Assembly: GCA_946477505.1 (NCBI GenBank)
Contig: CAMKYP010000063.1
Span: 1-13,104, forward strand
Source of the DNA: an uncultured Dechloromonas sp.
GTDB taxonomy: Bacteria; Pseudomonadota; Gammaproteobacteria; Burkholderiales; Rhodocyclaceae
Length of the DNA stretch: 13,104 nucleotides
Direction of reading: 5' to 3'
The translations under genes and the position numbers were made by a program. The notes under the pieces are model-generated. The model had not been told where the DNA came from. It searched no databases and saw nothing but the letters and a program-made list of their open reading frames with translations. The number at the start of each line of letters is the position of its first letter. Within the stretch, counting starts at the first letter, position 1. Below are positions 1 to 7,757 of the stretch, one piece after another.

Positions 1-31
1 CGACGACCAAATCCTTGTTATCCCTGCTCAT
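1..31 (-). CDS. ftsA: Cell division protein FtsA, first ten codons only (truncated by window edge)
   Basis: An ATG at 31-29 begins a frame that reads MSRDNKDLVV before the window ends. This matches the usual short charged start of proteobacterial FtsA, which continues into the actin-like phosphate-1 loop just outside the window. FtsA is the cytoplasmic actin homologue that tethers FtsZ to the membrane. The start is four bases after the ftsQ stop and is preceded by a purine-rich stretch (GGGAAGGGAAAGTAAGG) that can act as the ribosome binding site. With only ten residues visible, the call leans on gene order. Confidence 0.82.
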   Translation of the reverse strand, partial: MSRDNKDLVV

Positions 32-35
32 GTCC

Positions 36-776
36 TTACTTTCCCTTCCCCTCGGCCGCGACCCTCATCGCGAAGCCATTCGGATACCGCAAATCCACCA
101 CGGCCGGCCTGACCGGCCGTTTGGCGACCATCTCCGGATACACCTCGATAAAGCGTGCCAGTCGCACACCAACCGGCGATTTCGGCTGCTCGCGGCCGAT
201 ATCGACCAACATGCCGTTCTGCAGCTTCAAGGTCCAGGCCAGGCGCGGCGACAAGGTCACCTGCACCGGCACTTCGCCAACCGCCTTGAAGGCACCGACC
301 AGCGCGCCGTATTCCTTCAGCACCTCCGGCGCCGTGCCAAGCGGCCCGAACAACAGCGGCATGGCGCTCGCCTCGCCCTCCGGCAGGCTGGCCGCGAAGA
401 CCTCGCCATAGCTGTTCACCAGCTCGCCCCGCCCCTCGCCCCAACGAGCGACAGGCCTGTGCTCCTCGATGCTGATTTCTAGCCGGTCCGGCCACTGGCG
501 CCGGATATCCACCTTGCGCACCCAGGGCAGCTTTTCCAGCGCGCCGCGCACCGACTCCAGATTGATGCTGAAAAAATTGCCCTTCAGCGACGCCGGCAAC
601 ACCTGCTCCACTTCGGCACGCCGGGTATGCGCCAGCGTGTCGGCGAATACCACGTGCCGTACCGGCAAGGACGGCACCCGCACCAGCCAGACTGCGGCGG
701 CAGCCAGCAACGCCGCCGACGCGACCAGCATCAGCAGGTCGGCGATGGCATTGAGCAGATGCGGTTTGTTCCACAT
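36..776 (-). CDS. ftsQ: Cell division protein FtsQ
   Basis: Bitopic inner-membrane divisome protein of 246 residues (E. coli 276). It bridges the cytoplasmic FtsZ-FtsA assembly to the periplasmic FtsB-FtsL pair and so controls activation of FtsW-FtsI. Seen here: a short cytoplasmic N-terminus, one membrane helix at about residues 13-32 (Ala/Leu-rich), a POTRA domain at about 38-106 with the typical LKGNFFSINLESVRGALEKLPWV region (64-86) and RRQWPDRLEISIEEHRPVARW (92-112), then the beta domain to about residue 240 with NSYGEVF at about 121-127 and RPAVVDLRYPNGFAMR at about 223-238. The chosen start, ATG 776, lies 15 bases after the ddl stop. Another ATG at 780 is in a different frame. The Shine-Dalgarno is weak (GAGACG). 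The stop TAA is four bases before ftsA. Confidence 0.96.
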   Translation of the reverse strand: MWNKPHLLNAIADLLMLVASAALLAAAAVWLVRVPSLPVRHVVFADTLAHTRRAEVEQVLPASLKGNFFSINLESVRGALEKLPWVRKVDIRRQWPDRLEISIEEHRPVARWGEGRGELVNSYGEVFAASLPEGEASAMPLLFGPLGTAPEVLKEYGALVGAFKAVGEVPVQVTLSPRLAWTLKLQNGMLVDIGREQPKSPVGVRLARFIEVYPEMVAKRPVRPAVVDLRYPNGFAMRVAAEGKGK

Positions 777-791
777 TCATCGTCTCTATCG

Positions 792-1697
792 TTAATCGTT
801 GGCCGCCAGTTCGAGGACACGACGGACCAGCCCCGGGTACTCCATGCCGGCGACGCGGGCGCCCATCGGCACCAGCGAATGGTCGGTCATGCCCGGCGCG
901 GTATTCACTTCCAGGTAGTAGTGATTGCCGGCCTCGTCCATCAGGAAATCGACGCGCCCCCAGCCGCGGCCGCCGAGGATACGGAAGGCTTCCAGCGCGC
1001 CCTTTCGAATCTCCATTTCCTTGGCTTCCGGCAGGCCGCAGGGGCACAGATACTGGGTATCGTCGCGGTTGTACTTGGCTTCGTAGTCATACCATTCCGT
1101 CGCCGGCACGATCTTGATGATCGGCAGCACCTCGTCGCCGACGATGCCAACCGTGTATTCGCCGCCCATCACACCTTTTTCGGCAATGACCAGTGAATCG
1201 TGGCGTGCCGCTTCCGCGTAGGCTGCCTTGAGCGCGCCAGGTTCCTTGACCTTGGTGACGCCGATCGACGAGCCTTCGCGCGCGGGCTTGACGAATAGCG
1301 GCAGACCGAGTTGCTCCTCGATTTCGGCAAAATCGGAATCGGCCGTCAGCAGCGCATATTCGGGAACCGGCAAGCCGGCCGCCTGCCACATCAGCTTGGT
1401 GCGGAACTTGTCCATGGCCAGCGCCGAGGCCAGCACACCGGAACCGGTGTAGGGAATGTGCATGAACTCCAGGGCGCCCTGGATCGTGCCGTCCTCGCCA
1501 TGGCGGCCATGCAGCGCAATGAACGCCCGATCGTAACCCTTGAGGTCGTCGAGCGTCTGCGTAGCCGGGTCGAAGGCATGCGCATCGATACCCTGGCCCT
1601 GCAGCGCGGCCAGCACCCGCGAGCCACTGTTCAGGGAAACCTCGCGCTCGGCGGACGTACCGCCGAAGAGGACCGCGACTTTGCCGAAACTGCTCAT
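792..1697 (-). CDS. ddlB: D-alanine--D-alanine ligase (DdlB type)
   Basis: Cytoplasmic ATP-grasp ligase of 301 residues (E. coli DdlB 306). It makes the D-Ala-D-Ala dipeptide that MurF uses and is the target of D-cycloserine. Seen here: GGTSAEREVSLNSG at about 12-25, in which Glu17 matches the first-subsite glutamate of E. coli DdlB (Glu15), HGRHGEDGTIQG at 63-74, PAREGSSIGVTK at about 138-149 (serine loop), the omega-loop region DYEAKYNRDDTQY at about 204-216 with the tyrosine expected of true D-Ala-D-Ala ligases, and the metal-binding C-terminal block EVNTAPGMTDHSLVP at 263-277. The tyrosine-bearing loop argues against a VanA-type D-Ala-D-Lac ligase. The ATG overlaps the murC stop as ATGA with GGAAGG just upstream. 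After its TAA stop comes the longest gap in the window, 15 bases before ftsQ. Confidence 0.98.
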   Translation of the reverse strand: MSSFGKVAVLFGGTSAEREVSLNSGSRVLAALQGQGIDAHAFDPATQTLDDLKGYDRAFIALHGRHGEDGTIQGALEFMHIPYTGSGVLASALAMDKFRTKLMWQAAGLPVPEYALLTADSDFAEIEEQLGLPLFVKPAREGSSIGVTKVKEPGALKAAYAEAARHDSLVIAEKGVMGGEYTVGIVGDEVLPIIKIVPATEWYDYEAKYNRDDTQYLCPCGLPEAKEMEIRKGALEAFRILGGRGWGRVDFLMDEAGNHYYLEVNTAPGMTDHSLVPMGARVAGMEYPGLVRRVLELAAND

Positions 1698-3085
1698 TTG
1701 CCTTCCACCAGCTTGCCGGGCACCGCGCCGATTGAGCCGGCACCCATGGTCAATACCACGTCGCCATCGCGGGCGACATCCATGATTGTTTGCGGCATGG
1801 CCGCGATATCCTCGACGAACACCGGTTCCACCTTGCCGGCGACGCGCAGCGCGCGCGCCAACGACCGGCCGTCCGCCGCGACGATGGGGGCTTCGCCGGC
1901 GGCGTAGATCTCGGCCAGGCACAGCGCATCGACGGTGCTCAATACTTTGACGAAATCCTCGAAGCAATCGCGGGTTCGCGTGTAGCGGTGCGGCTGGAAG
2001 GCCAGCACCAGGCGGCGCCCCGGGAAAGCCCCCCGGGCAGCGGCCACGGTGGCGGCCATCTCGACCGGGTGATGGCCGTAGTCGTCGACCAAGGTAAAGC
2101 TGCCGCCGGCCGGCAAGGCGATTTCACCGTACCGCTGGAAGCGGCGGCCAACGCCCTTGAACTCGGCCAGCGCCTTGACGATGGCCTCGTCGGCCACTTG
2201 CACTTCGGTCGCCACGGCAATTGCCGCCAGCGCGTTGAGTACATTGTGCAGGCCCGGCGTGTTGAGCACGATGGACAGCCGAGTCGTCGTGCCGTTGACG
2301 CGAACACAGTCGAAACGCATCCGGCCGTCTTCGGCGACGATGTTCTCGGCGTAGAAATTGTTTTCCGGCGACAGACCGTAGGTAATGATCTGCTTCGGCA
2401 CGCGCGGCAGGATGTCGCGCACATTGGCGTCGTCGCCGCAGACCACGGCCACGCCGTAGAAAGGCAGCCGGTTCAGGAAATCCACGAAAGCCGTTTTCAG
2501 GCGCTCGAAGTCGTGGCCGTAGGTTTCCATGTGGTCGGCATCGATATTGGTGACCACCGAGATGACCGGCGACAGGAACAGGAAGGAGGCGTCCGACTCG
2601 TCGGCCTCGGCGACCAGAAAATCGCCACTGCCCAGCCGCGCGTTGGCACCGGCGGCGTTCAGCCGGCCACCGATAACGAAGGTCGGGTCGATGCCGCCCT
2701 CGGCCAGGATGCTGGTGACCAGGCTGGTCGTCGTCGTCTTGCCGTGCGTGCCGGCGATGGCGATGCCGCTCTTCAGGCGCATCAGTTCGGCCAGCATCTG
2801 GGCGCGCGGCACGACCGGAATTTTCTTCTCGCGGGCGGCGACCACTTCCGGGTTGTCGGCCTTGACGGCAGTTGAGACGACCAGCGCATCAGCGCCGGCG
2901 ATGTTTTCGGCGGCGTGGCCGACCATCACCTTGACGCCCTCGCCTTCCAGGCGGCGCGTCGTCGCGCTGGCAGCGATATCCGAACCGGTGACGTTGAAAT
3001 CGAGGTGGGCCAGCACCTCGGCAATACCACTCATGCCCGAGCCGCCGACGCCGACGAAGTGAATGTTCTTGACCTTGTGTTTCAT
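1694..3085 (-). CDS. murC: UDP-N-acetylmuramate:L-alanine ligase MurC
   Basis: Cytoplasmic ATP-dependent ligase of 463 residues. It performs the first amino-acid addition of peptidoglycan synthesis, joining L-Ala to UDP-MurNAc. Seen here: an N-terminal nucleotide-sugar fold (HFVGVGGSGMSGIAEVL at about 9-25), the P-loop GTHGKTTTT at 112-120 (the His in this loop is typical of MurC), EADESDASFL at about 160-169, NIDADHMETYG at 180-190, GVGRRFQRYG at about 311-320, the MurC signature DDYGHHPVE at 334-342, and FQPHRYTRT at 363-371. The chosen start is ATG 3085, overlapping the murG stop as ATGA. An in-frame TTG six codons upstream (3103) is less likely. The Shine-Dalgarno is poor, so expression probably depends on coupling to murG. 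The stop overlaps the ddl start as ATGA. Confidence 0.98.
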   Translation of the reverse strand: MKHKVKNIHFVGVGGSGMSGIAEVLAHLDFNVTGSDIAASATTRRLEGEGVKVMVGHAAENIAGADALVVSTAVKADNPEVVAAREKKIPVVPRAQMLAELMRLKSGIAIAGTHGKTTTTSLVTSILAEGGIDPTFVIGGRLNAAGANARLGSGDFLVAEADESDASFLFLSPVISVVTNIDADHMETYGHDFERLKTAFVDFLNRLPFYGVAVVCGDDANVRDILPRVPKQIITYGLSPENNFYAENIVAEDGRMRFDCVRVNGTTTRLSIVLNTPGLHNVLNALAAIAVATEVQVADEAIVKALAEFKGVGRRFQRYGEIALPAGGSFTLVDDYGHHPVEMAATVAAARGAFPGRRLVLAFQPHRYTRTRDCFEDFVKVLSTVDALCLAEIYAAGEAPIVAADGRSLARALRVAGKVEPVFVEDIAAMPQTIMDVARDGDVVLTMGAGSIGAVPGKLVEGK

Positions 3086-4140
3086 TGGGCGATATCCGTG
3101 CAAAGTTGGGTGACAGCCTCGGTCGCATCGGGCTTGGCCATGCTGCGCGCCTTCTCGGCCATTTCCAGGAGCTGGCCGCGGGAATAGTTGCGAATCAGGG
3201 CAATCGCCTCCGGGGTCAATTCGGTTTGTGGCAGCAGAAAGGCGCCACCAACGCTGACCAGGAACTTGGCGTTGCCGGTCTGGTGGTCATCCACGGCATG
3301 CGGGAAAGGCACCAGGATGCTGGCGACACCGGCCGCCGCCAGTTCGGCGATGGTCAGGGCGCCGGCACGGCAGATCACCAGATCGGCCCATGCATAGGCA
3401 CCCGCCATGTCTTCGATGAACGACACGCAGTGGGCCTGGACACCGACGGCGGCGTAGTTGGCCTTCAAGGCGTCGATATGCTTCTCGCCAGCCTGATGCA
3501 CGATCTGCGGCAGTTCCGATTCGGCCAGCAGGGACATCCCCTTGGGCACCATCTCGTTCAGCGCCTGGGCACCCAGGCTGCCGCCGATGACCAGGACGCG
3601 CAAGGCACCGCTGCGTTCGGCAAAACGCTCGGCCGGCGGGGCGATTCCGGCAATTTCGGGACGCACCGGATTGCCGACCCAGTCGCCCTTCTTCAGCACA
3701 TTCGGGAAGCCGGTCACGATGCGGTCGGCGACGCCGGCCAGTACCTTGTTGGCCAGCCCGGCAACCGAATTCTGCTCGTGCAGCACCAGCGGCACGCCAG
3801 TCAGCGCCGCCATCATGCCGCCTGGGAAGGTGATGTAGCCGCCCATGCCGAGCACGACGTTCGGCTTTACCTGACGGATGGCCTTCCAACCTTGCCAGAA
3901 GCCACGCAACAGGTTGAGCGGCAGCAGCAGCTTGCGCAGGAGTCCCTTGCCGCGCAGTGCCGAGAACTTGACCCAGACCATCTCGAAACCGTGCTGCGGC
4001 ACCAGCTTGGCTTCCATGCCTTCCGGATTGCCCAGCCAGACGACACGCCAGCCGGCATCACGCAGCTTGTGGGCGACGGCAAGAGCCGGGAAGATGTGGC
4101 CGCCGGTACCGCCGGCCATGACGAGGATGGTCTTGCTCAT
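3082..4140 (-). CDS. murG: UDP-GlcNAc:lipid I N-acetylglucosaminyltransferase MurG
   Basis: Peripheral inner-membrane glycosyltransferase (GT28 family) of 352 residues (E. coli 355). It adds GlcNAc to lipid I to form lipid II, the substrate of FtsW. Seen here: the N-terminal glycine-rich acceptor loop GGTGGHIFPAL at 10-20, a second glycine-rich loop GMGGYITFPGG at about 98-108, HEQNSVAGLANK at about 121-132, WVGNPVR at about 154-160, a third glycine-rich loop GGSLGAQALN at 186-195, HQAGEKH at about 215-221, and the UDP-GlcNAc-binding region RAGALTIAEL at about 258-267 with PFPHAVDDHQTGNA at 278-291. The start ATG overlaps the ftsW stop as ATGA, with AGAGGTGG about six bases upstream. The frame is open far upstream across ftsW, but that part is a shadow of ftsW. 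The stop overlaps murC as ATGA. Confidence 0.98.
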   Translation of the reverse strand: MSKTILVMAGGTGGHIFPALAVAHKLRDAGWRVVWLGNPEGMEAKLVPQHGFEMVWVKFSALRGKGLLRKLLLPLNLLRGFWQGWKAIRQVKPNVVLGMGGYITFPGGMMAALTGVPLVLHEQNSVAGLANKVLAGVADRIVTGFPNVLKKGDWVGNPVRPEIAGIAPPAERFAERSGALRVLVIGGSLGAQALNEMVPKGMSLLAESELPQIVHQAGEKHIDALKANYAAVGVQAHCVSFIEDMAGAYAWADLVICRAGALTIAELAAAGVASILVPFPHAVDDHQTGNAKFLVSVGGAFLLPQTELTPEAIALIRNYSRGQLLEMAEKARSMAKPDATEAVTQLCTDIAQ

Positions 4141-5300
4141 AATTTTCCACCTCTCATCAACTGGCGATTTTCCCAATCCACACGTAGCAGGATGGCCAAG
4201 GCGATGCAGTTGGCGACAACCCCGGAACCGCCAAAACTCATCAACGGCAGGGTCAGGCCCTTGGTCGGCAGCAGGCCCATGTTCACACCCATGTTGATGA
4301 AGGACTGCACGCCGAACCAGACGCCCATGCCCATGGCGACCAACGCCGGATAGAGACGGTCGAGTTGCACGCACTGACGGCCGATGGCGAAGGCGCGCTG
4401 AACCAATACCGCAAACAGGGCGATAACCGCCAGCACGCCGAAGAAGCCCAGTTCCTCGGCGATCACGGCGAGCAGGAAATCGGTATGCGCTTCGGGCAGA
4501 TAGAACAGTTTCTCGACGGAAGCACCCAGGCCGACGCCAAACAGCTCGCCGCGTCCGAAGGCGATCAGCGAGTGGGAGAGTTGGTAGCCGCGACCGAAGG
4601 CATCGGCCCACGGATCCATGAAGCCGAATACACGATCGCGGCGGTAAGGCGAGACGATGATCATGATCGTGAAGGCGATGAGCAGGCCGACGATCAGCAT
4701 GGCGAACAGCCGCGCCTTGAGGCCGCCAAGGAAGAGAATGCCCATGGCGATGGAGATGATGACCACGAAGGCACCGAAGTCCGGCTCCTTGAGCAGCAGC
4801 ATGCCGACGATGGCCATGGCACCGAACATCGGCAGGAAAGCCTGCTTCAGGTCGTGCATGACGTTGATCTTGCGCACGGTATAGTCGGCGGCGTAGAGGA
4901 CGGCGAACAGCTTCATCAGCTCGGACGGCTGCAGGTTGGCAAAGCCCAGCGAAATCCAGCGCCGGGCACCGTTCACATCGCGCCCGACACCGGGGATCAG
5001 CACCAGCGCCAGCAGCACGACGCCGGCCATGAACAGGTAAGGCGCGTAGCGCTGCCACAACTTCAGGGGCACCTGGAAGGTCACGGCGGCGGCGACCAGG
5101 CCGATGCACAGGAAGATGCCCTGGCGGATCAGGTAATAGGCCGGCTGGTGACCGGTCGAACGCCCGCCTTCGGCAATCGCAATGGACGCCGAATAGACGA
5201 AGACCAGCCCGGTGAACAGCAGGATCAGCACGCTCCACAGCAAGGCGTAGTCGATTTCGGCCACCTGGCGGCGCGGGGCGTCGAGGGCGCCAATCATCAT
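4137..5300 (-). CDS. ftsW: Septal peptidoglycan glycosyltransferase FtsW (SEDS family)
   Basis: Polytopic inner-membrane protein of 387 residues. SEDS proteins polymerise lipid II into glycan strands, and FtsW works as a pair with FtsI, encoded upstream in this cluster. Seen here: about ten hydrophobic segments and the SEDS signatures NGARRWISLG at 110-119, QPSELMKL at about 124-131, KEPDFG at 171-176, PEAHTDFLLAVIAEELG at about 269-285 (Asp274 corresponds to the essential SEDS aspartate in a periplasmic loop), and NMGVNMGLLPTKG with PLMSFGGSG at about 336-360. The sequence reads ATGATG, so the start may be ATG 5300 (4-base overlap with the murD stop) or ATG 5297 (1-base overlap). Longer upstream extensions within murD are not conserved. 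The stop overlaps murG as ATGA. The motifs distinguish it only partly from RodA. The position between murD and murG makes it FtsW. Confidence 0.97.
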   Translation of the reverse strand: MMIGALDAPRRQVAEIDYALLWSVLILLFTGLVFVYSASIAIAEGGRSTGHQPAYYLIRQGIFLCIGLVAAAVTFQVPLKLWQRYAPYLFMAGVVLLALVLIPGVGRDVNGARRWISLGFANLQPSELMKLFAVLYAADYTVRKINVMHDLKQAFLPMFGAMAIVGMLLLKEPDFGAFVVIISIAMGILFLGGLKARLFAMLIVGLLIAFTIMIIVSPYRRDRVFGFMDPWADAFGRGYQLSHSLIAFGRGELFGVGLGASVEKLFYLPEAHTDFLLAVIAEELGFFGVLAVIALFAVLVQRAFAIGRQCVQLDRLYPALVAMGMGVWFGVQSFINMGVNMGLLPTKGLTLPLMSFGGSGVVANCIALAILLRVDWENRQLMRGGKL

Positions 5301-6649
5301 GGCTTCAAGCCCTCCACCGCAGCGATGAAGGCCTGCGCCCGGTGGGCGTAGTTCTTGTACATATCGAGGCTGGCGCAGGCCGGCGACAACAACACGCAAT
5401 CGCCGGCTTCCGCTTGGGCGGCGAGCCAACGGACGGCGGCTTCCATGTCACCGACGATGCGGGTCGGCACGCCGCTGCCTTCGAGCGCCATGCCGATGGC
5501 GGCTGCATCACGGCCGATCAATGCCACGGCGCGACCGTGCTTTTCCAGGGCCGGCTTGAGCGGCGAGAAGTCCTGCCCCTTGCCGTCGCCACCGAGCACG
5601 ATGGCGACCTTGCGGCCCATGCCTTCGATGGCGGCCAACGTGGCACCGACGTTGGTCCCCTTGGAGTCGTCGACATAGAGCACACCGTCGATCTCGGCCA
5701 CGGTCTCGACCCGGTGCGGCAGGCCGGCGAAGTTCTTGAGCGGTGCGATCAGGCGCTGCGGTGCAACACCGACCGCCTCGCACAGCGCCAAGGCAGCCAT
5801 CGCGTTGGCGGCATTGTGCAGGCCGGACAATTTCAGCTCATCCAGGCCAGCCAACATTTCCTTGCCGCGCCAGATCGCACCGTCGGCAAAGCCATAATCG
5901 ACACCGCGCGGCGCCGGATTGAGGCCGAAGGTGATCATCTTGCGGCCACAACGGCCATTGCCCATCGACCAATCGTCATCGCGATTGAGGATCATCGCGC
6001 CCTTACCCTGGAAGACGCGCGACTTGGCAGCGGCGTAGTTGGCCAGGCTGCCTTCGTAGCGGTCGAGGTGGTCCTCGGACAGGTTGAGGACAGTCGCGGC
6101 AGCCGCCTTCAGGTGATGCGTCGTTTCAAGCTGGAAGCTGGACAGCTCGACCACCCAGACCTCGGGGAGCATCCCTGCATCTTGCGCATCCATCAGCGCA
6201 TCAAGGGCCGACGGCGAGATATTGCCGCAGGCGATGGCCGGCACGCCGGCGCCGTTCAGCAGGTGAGCGGTGAGCACCGTGGCCGTCGTCTTGCCATTAC
6301 TGCCGGTGATGGCGATGATCTGCGAGCCCGGCACCTGTTCGCGCACGCCGGCGGCGAACAGCTCGATCTCGGAGACCAGCTTGTCGGCGATGGCGGCGAT
6401 TTCCGGCGTCGCCTTGGGTACGCCCGGCGACAGGGCGACCAGGTCGGCCTCGGCAAACGGCTGAGCGGCAAACGGTCCGGCTAGCAGTTCGGCGCCCGGG
6501 GCCACTTGTTGCAGGGCATCGACGTTCGGCGGGCTGGTGCGCGAATCGGCAACGCGGACGAACGCGCCCTGGCGATGCAGCCACTTGGCCATCGCCAGCC
6601 CGGACTCGCCGAGTCCGACCACCAGTACGCGTTTGCCCTTGAGTTCCAT
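5297..6649 (-). CDS. murD: UDP-MurNAc-L-alanine:D-glutamate ligase MurD
   Basis: Cytoplasmic ATP-dependent ligase of 450 residues (E. coli 438). It adds D-Glu, the second stem-peptide residue, to UDP-MurNAc-L-Ala. Seen here: an N-terminal Rossmann-like UDP-binding fold opening with VLVVGLGESGLAMAKWL at about 8-24, SPGVP at about 74-78, the P-loop GSNGKTT at 116-122, ELSSFQLE at about 168-175, LNLSEDHLDRY at about 188-198, Lys209 in YAAAKSRVF (the carbamylated-lysine position), FAGLPHRVE at about 307-315, DDSKGTN at 327-333, and the C-terminal signature LLSPACASLDMYKNY at 420-434. All expected motifs are present. The start ATG follows mraY after four bases, with only a weak GAGAA upstream, so translational coupling to mraY is likely. 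The stop overlaps the ftsW start. Confidence 0.98.
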   Translation of the reverse strand: MELKGKRVLVVGLGESGLAMAKWLHRQGAFVRVADSRTSPPNVDALQQVAPGAELLAGPFAAQPFAEADLVALSPGVPKATPEIAAIADKLVSEIELFAAGVREQVPGSQIIAITGSNGKTTATVLTAHLLNGAGVPAIACGNISPSALDALMDAQDAGMLPEVWVVELSSFQLETTHHLKAAAATVLNLSEDHLDRYEGSLANYAAAKSRVFQGKGAMILNRDDDWSMGNGRCGRKMITFGLNPAPRGVDYGFADGAIWRGKEMLAGLDELKLSGLHNAANAMAALALCEAVGVAPQRLIAPLKNFAGLPHRVETVAEIDGVLYVDDSKGTNVGATLAAIEGMGRKVAIVLGGDGKGQDFSPLKPALEKHGRAVALIGRDAAAIGMALEGSGVPTRIVGDMEAAVRWLAAQAEAGDCVLLSPACASLDMYKNYAHRAQAFIAAVEGLKP

Positions 6650-6653
6650 GTTC

Positions 6654-7757
6654 TCAGCGCAGCTTCAAGGTAGAGAGCCCGATCAACACGAGCATGATGG
6701 TGATGATCCAGAAGCGGACGACGACCTGCGTTTCCTTCCAGCCGGTTTGTTCGAAGTGGTGGTGCAGCGGTGCCATGCGCAAGATGCGCCGGCCCTCGCC
6801 GTACTTTTTCTTGGTGTATTTGAAGTAGCTGACTTGCAGCATCACTGAAAGCGTTTCGATGACGAAGACGCCGCCCATAATGAGCAGAACGATTTCCTGA
6901 CGGACGATGACGGCGACGGTGCCGAGTGCCGCACCGAGGGCCAGCGCGCCGACGTCGCCCATGAACACCTCGGCCGGATAGGCGTTGAACCACAGGAAGC
7001 CGAGCCCGGCTCCGGCAATGGCGCCGAGCAGGATGCACAACTCGCCGGCGCCCGGCACGTAGGGAATCAGCAGGTACTTGGCATACACGGCGTGGCCGGT
7101 GACATAGGCGATCAGCGCGAAGGCAGAGGCGATCATCACGGTCGGCATGATCGCCAGGCCGTCCAGGCCATCGGTCAGGTTCACCGCGTTGCTGGTGCCG
7201 ACGATGACGAAATAGGTCAGCGTGATGAAACCAACGACGCCCAGGGGATAGCTGATCGTTTTGATGAACGGGATGATCAGTTCGGTCTGCGCCGGCGTTT
7301 TGGCCGAGAAGGCGATGAACAGCGCGGCACCGATGCCGAGCACCGACTGCCAGAAGAATTTCCAGCGACTGGCCAGCCCGTTCGGGTCACGGTAGACGAC
7401 CTTCTTCCAGTCGTCGTACCAGCCGACGATGCCGTAACCGAGGGTGACGACCAGTACCGTCCACACATACTTATTGGTCAGGTCGCCCCACAGCAGCGTG
7501 GTGATGCCGATGGCGATCAGGATCAGCACGCCACCCATGGTCGGCGTCCCCGACTTGACGAGGTGGGTCTGCGGCCCGTCGGTGCGCACCGCCTGGCCAA
7601 TTTTCTTGGCCGCCAGCCAGCGGATGACGCGCGGCCCGGCGGCCAGCGAAATGAGCAGCGCCGTCATCGCCGCCAATACGGCGCGCAGCGTGATGTAGTT
7701 GAAGACGTTGAAGAAGCGAACGTCCTGGGCGAGCCATTGGGCCAAGGCAAGCAGCAT
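6654..7757 (-). CDS. mraY: Phospho-MurNAc-pentapeptide transferase MraY (lipid I synthase)
   Basis: Polytopic inner-membrane enzyme of 367 residues (E. coli 360). It transfers phospho-MurNAc-pentapeptide from UDP to undecaprenyl phosphate, giving lipid I. Seen here: roughly ten hydrophobic segments, and the family's cytoplasmic motifs in order: SGTPTMGG at about 69-76, the Asp pair at 115-116 in GWYDDWKK, NLTDGLDGLA at about 193-202, the FMGDVG block with Asp268 (equivalent to the catalytic E. coli Asp267), and the HHH loop in APLHHHFE at about 329-336. The start is the ATG at 7757, which overlaps the murF stop TAA by one base and follows an AGGAG Shine-Dalgarno. The frame stays open a further 44 codons upstream inside murF, but that extension is hydrophilic, non-conserved and not plausible. 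A gap of four bases separates its stop from murD. This family is the target of tunicamycin- and muraymycin-type nucleoside antibiotics. Confidence 0.98.
   Translation of the reverse strand: MLLALAQWLAQDVRFFNVFNYITLRAVLAAMTALLISLAAGPRVIRWLAAKKIGQAVRTDGPQTHLVKSGTPTMGGVLILIAIGITTLLWGDLTNKYVWTVLVVTLGYGIVGWYDDWKKVVYRDPNGLASRWKFFWQSVLGIGAALFIAFSAKTPAQTELIIPFIKTISYPLGVVGFITLTYFVIVGTSNAVNLTDGLDGLAIMPTVMIASAFALIAYVTGHAVYAKYLLIPYVPGAGELCILLGAIAGAGLGFLWFNAYPAEVFMGDVGALALGAALGTVAVIVRQEIVLLIMGGVFVIETLSVMLQVSYFKYTKKKYGEGRRILRMAPLHHHFEQTGWKETQVVVRFWIITIMLVLIGLSTLKLR

Noticed and set aside
28..1047. A second minus-strand frame of 339 codons running through ftsQ and the end of ddl, including an ATG at 780.
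   Set aside because: The translation is Gly/Ala/Arg-rich low-complexity sequence without motifs, while the ftsQ frame carries the POTRA and membrane features. It is an overlapping frame produced by composition.
792..1697. Possibility that the ligase is a VanA-type D-Ala-D-Lac resistance enzyme.
   Set aside because: It sits in the dcw cluster, carries the DdlB omega-loop tyrosine region and AEREVSLNSG, and has no VanH or VanX homologue beside it.
3082..5238. An apparent 718-residue fusion upstream of and including MurG.
   Set aside because: Only the part from ATG 4140 matches MurG. The upstream part is ftsW read in another frame, and the ATGA overlap with a good Shine-Dalgarno marks the true murG start.
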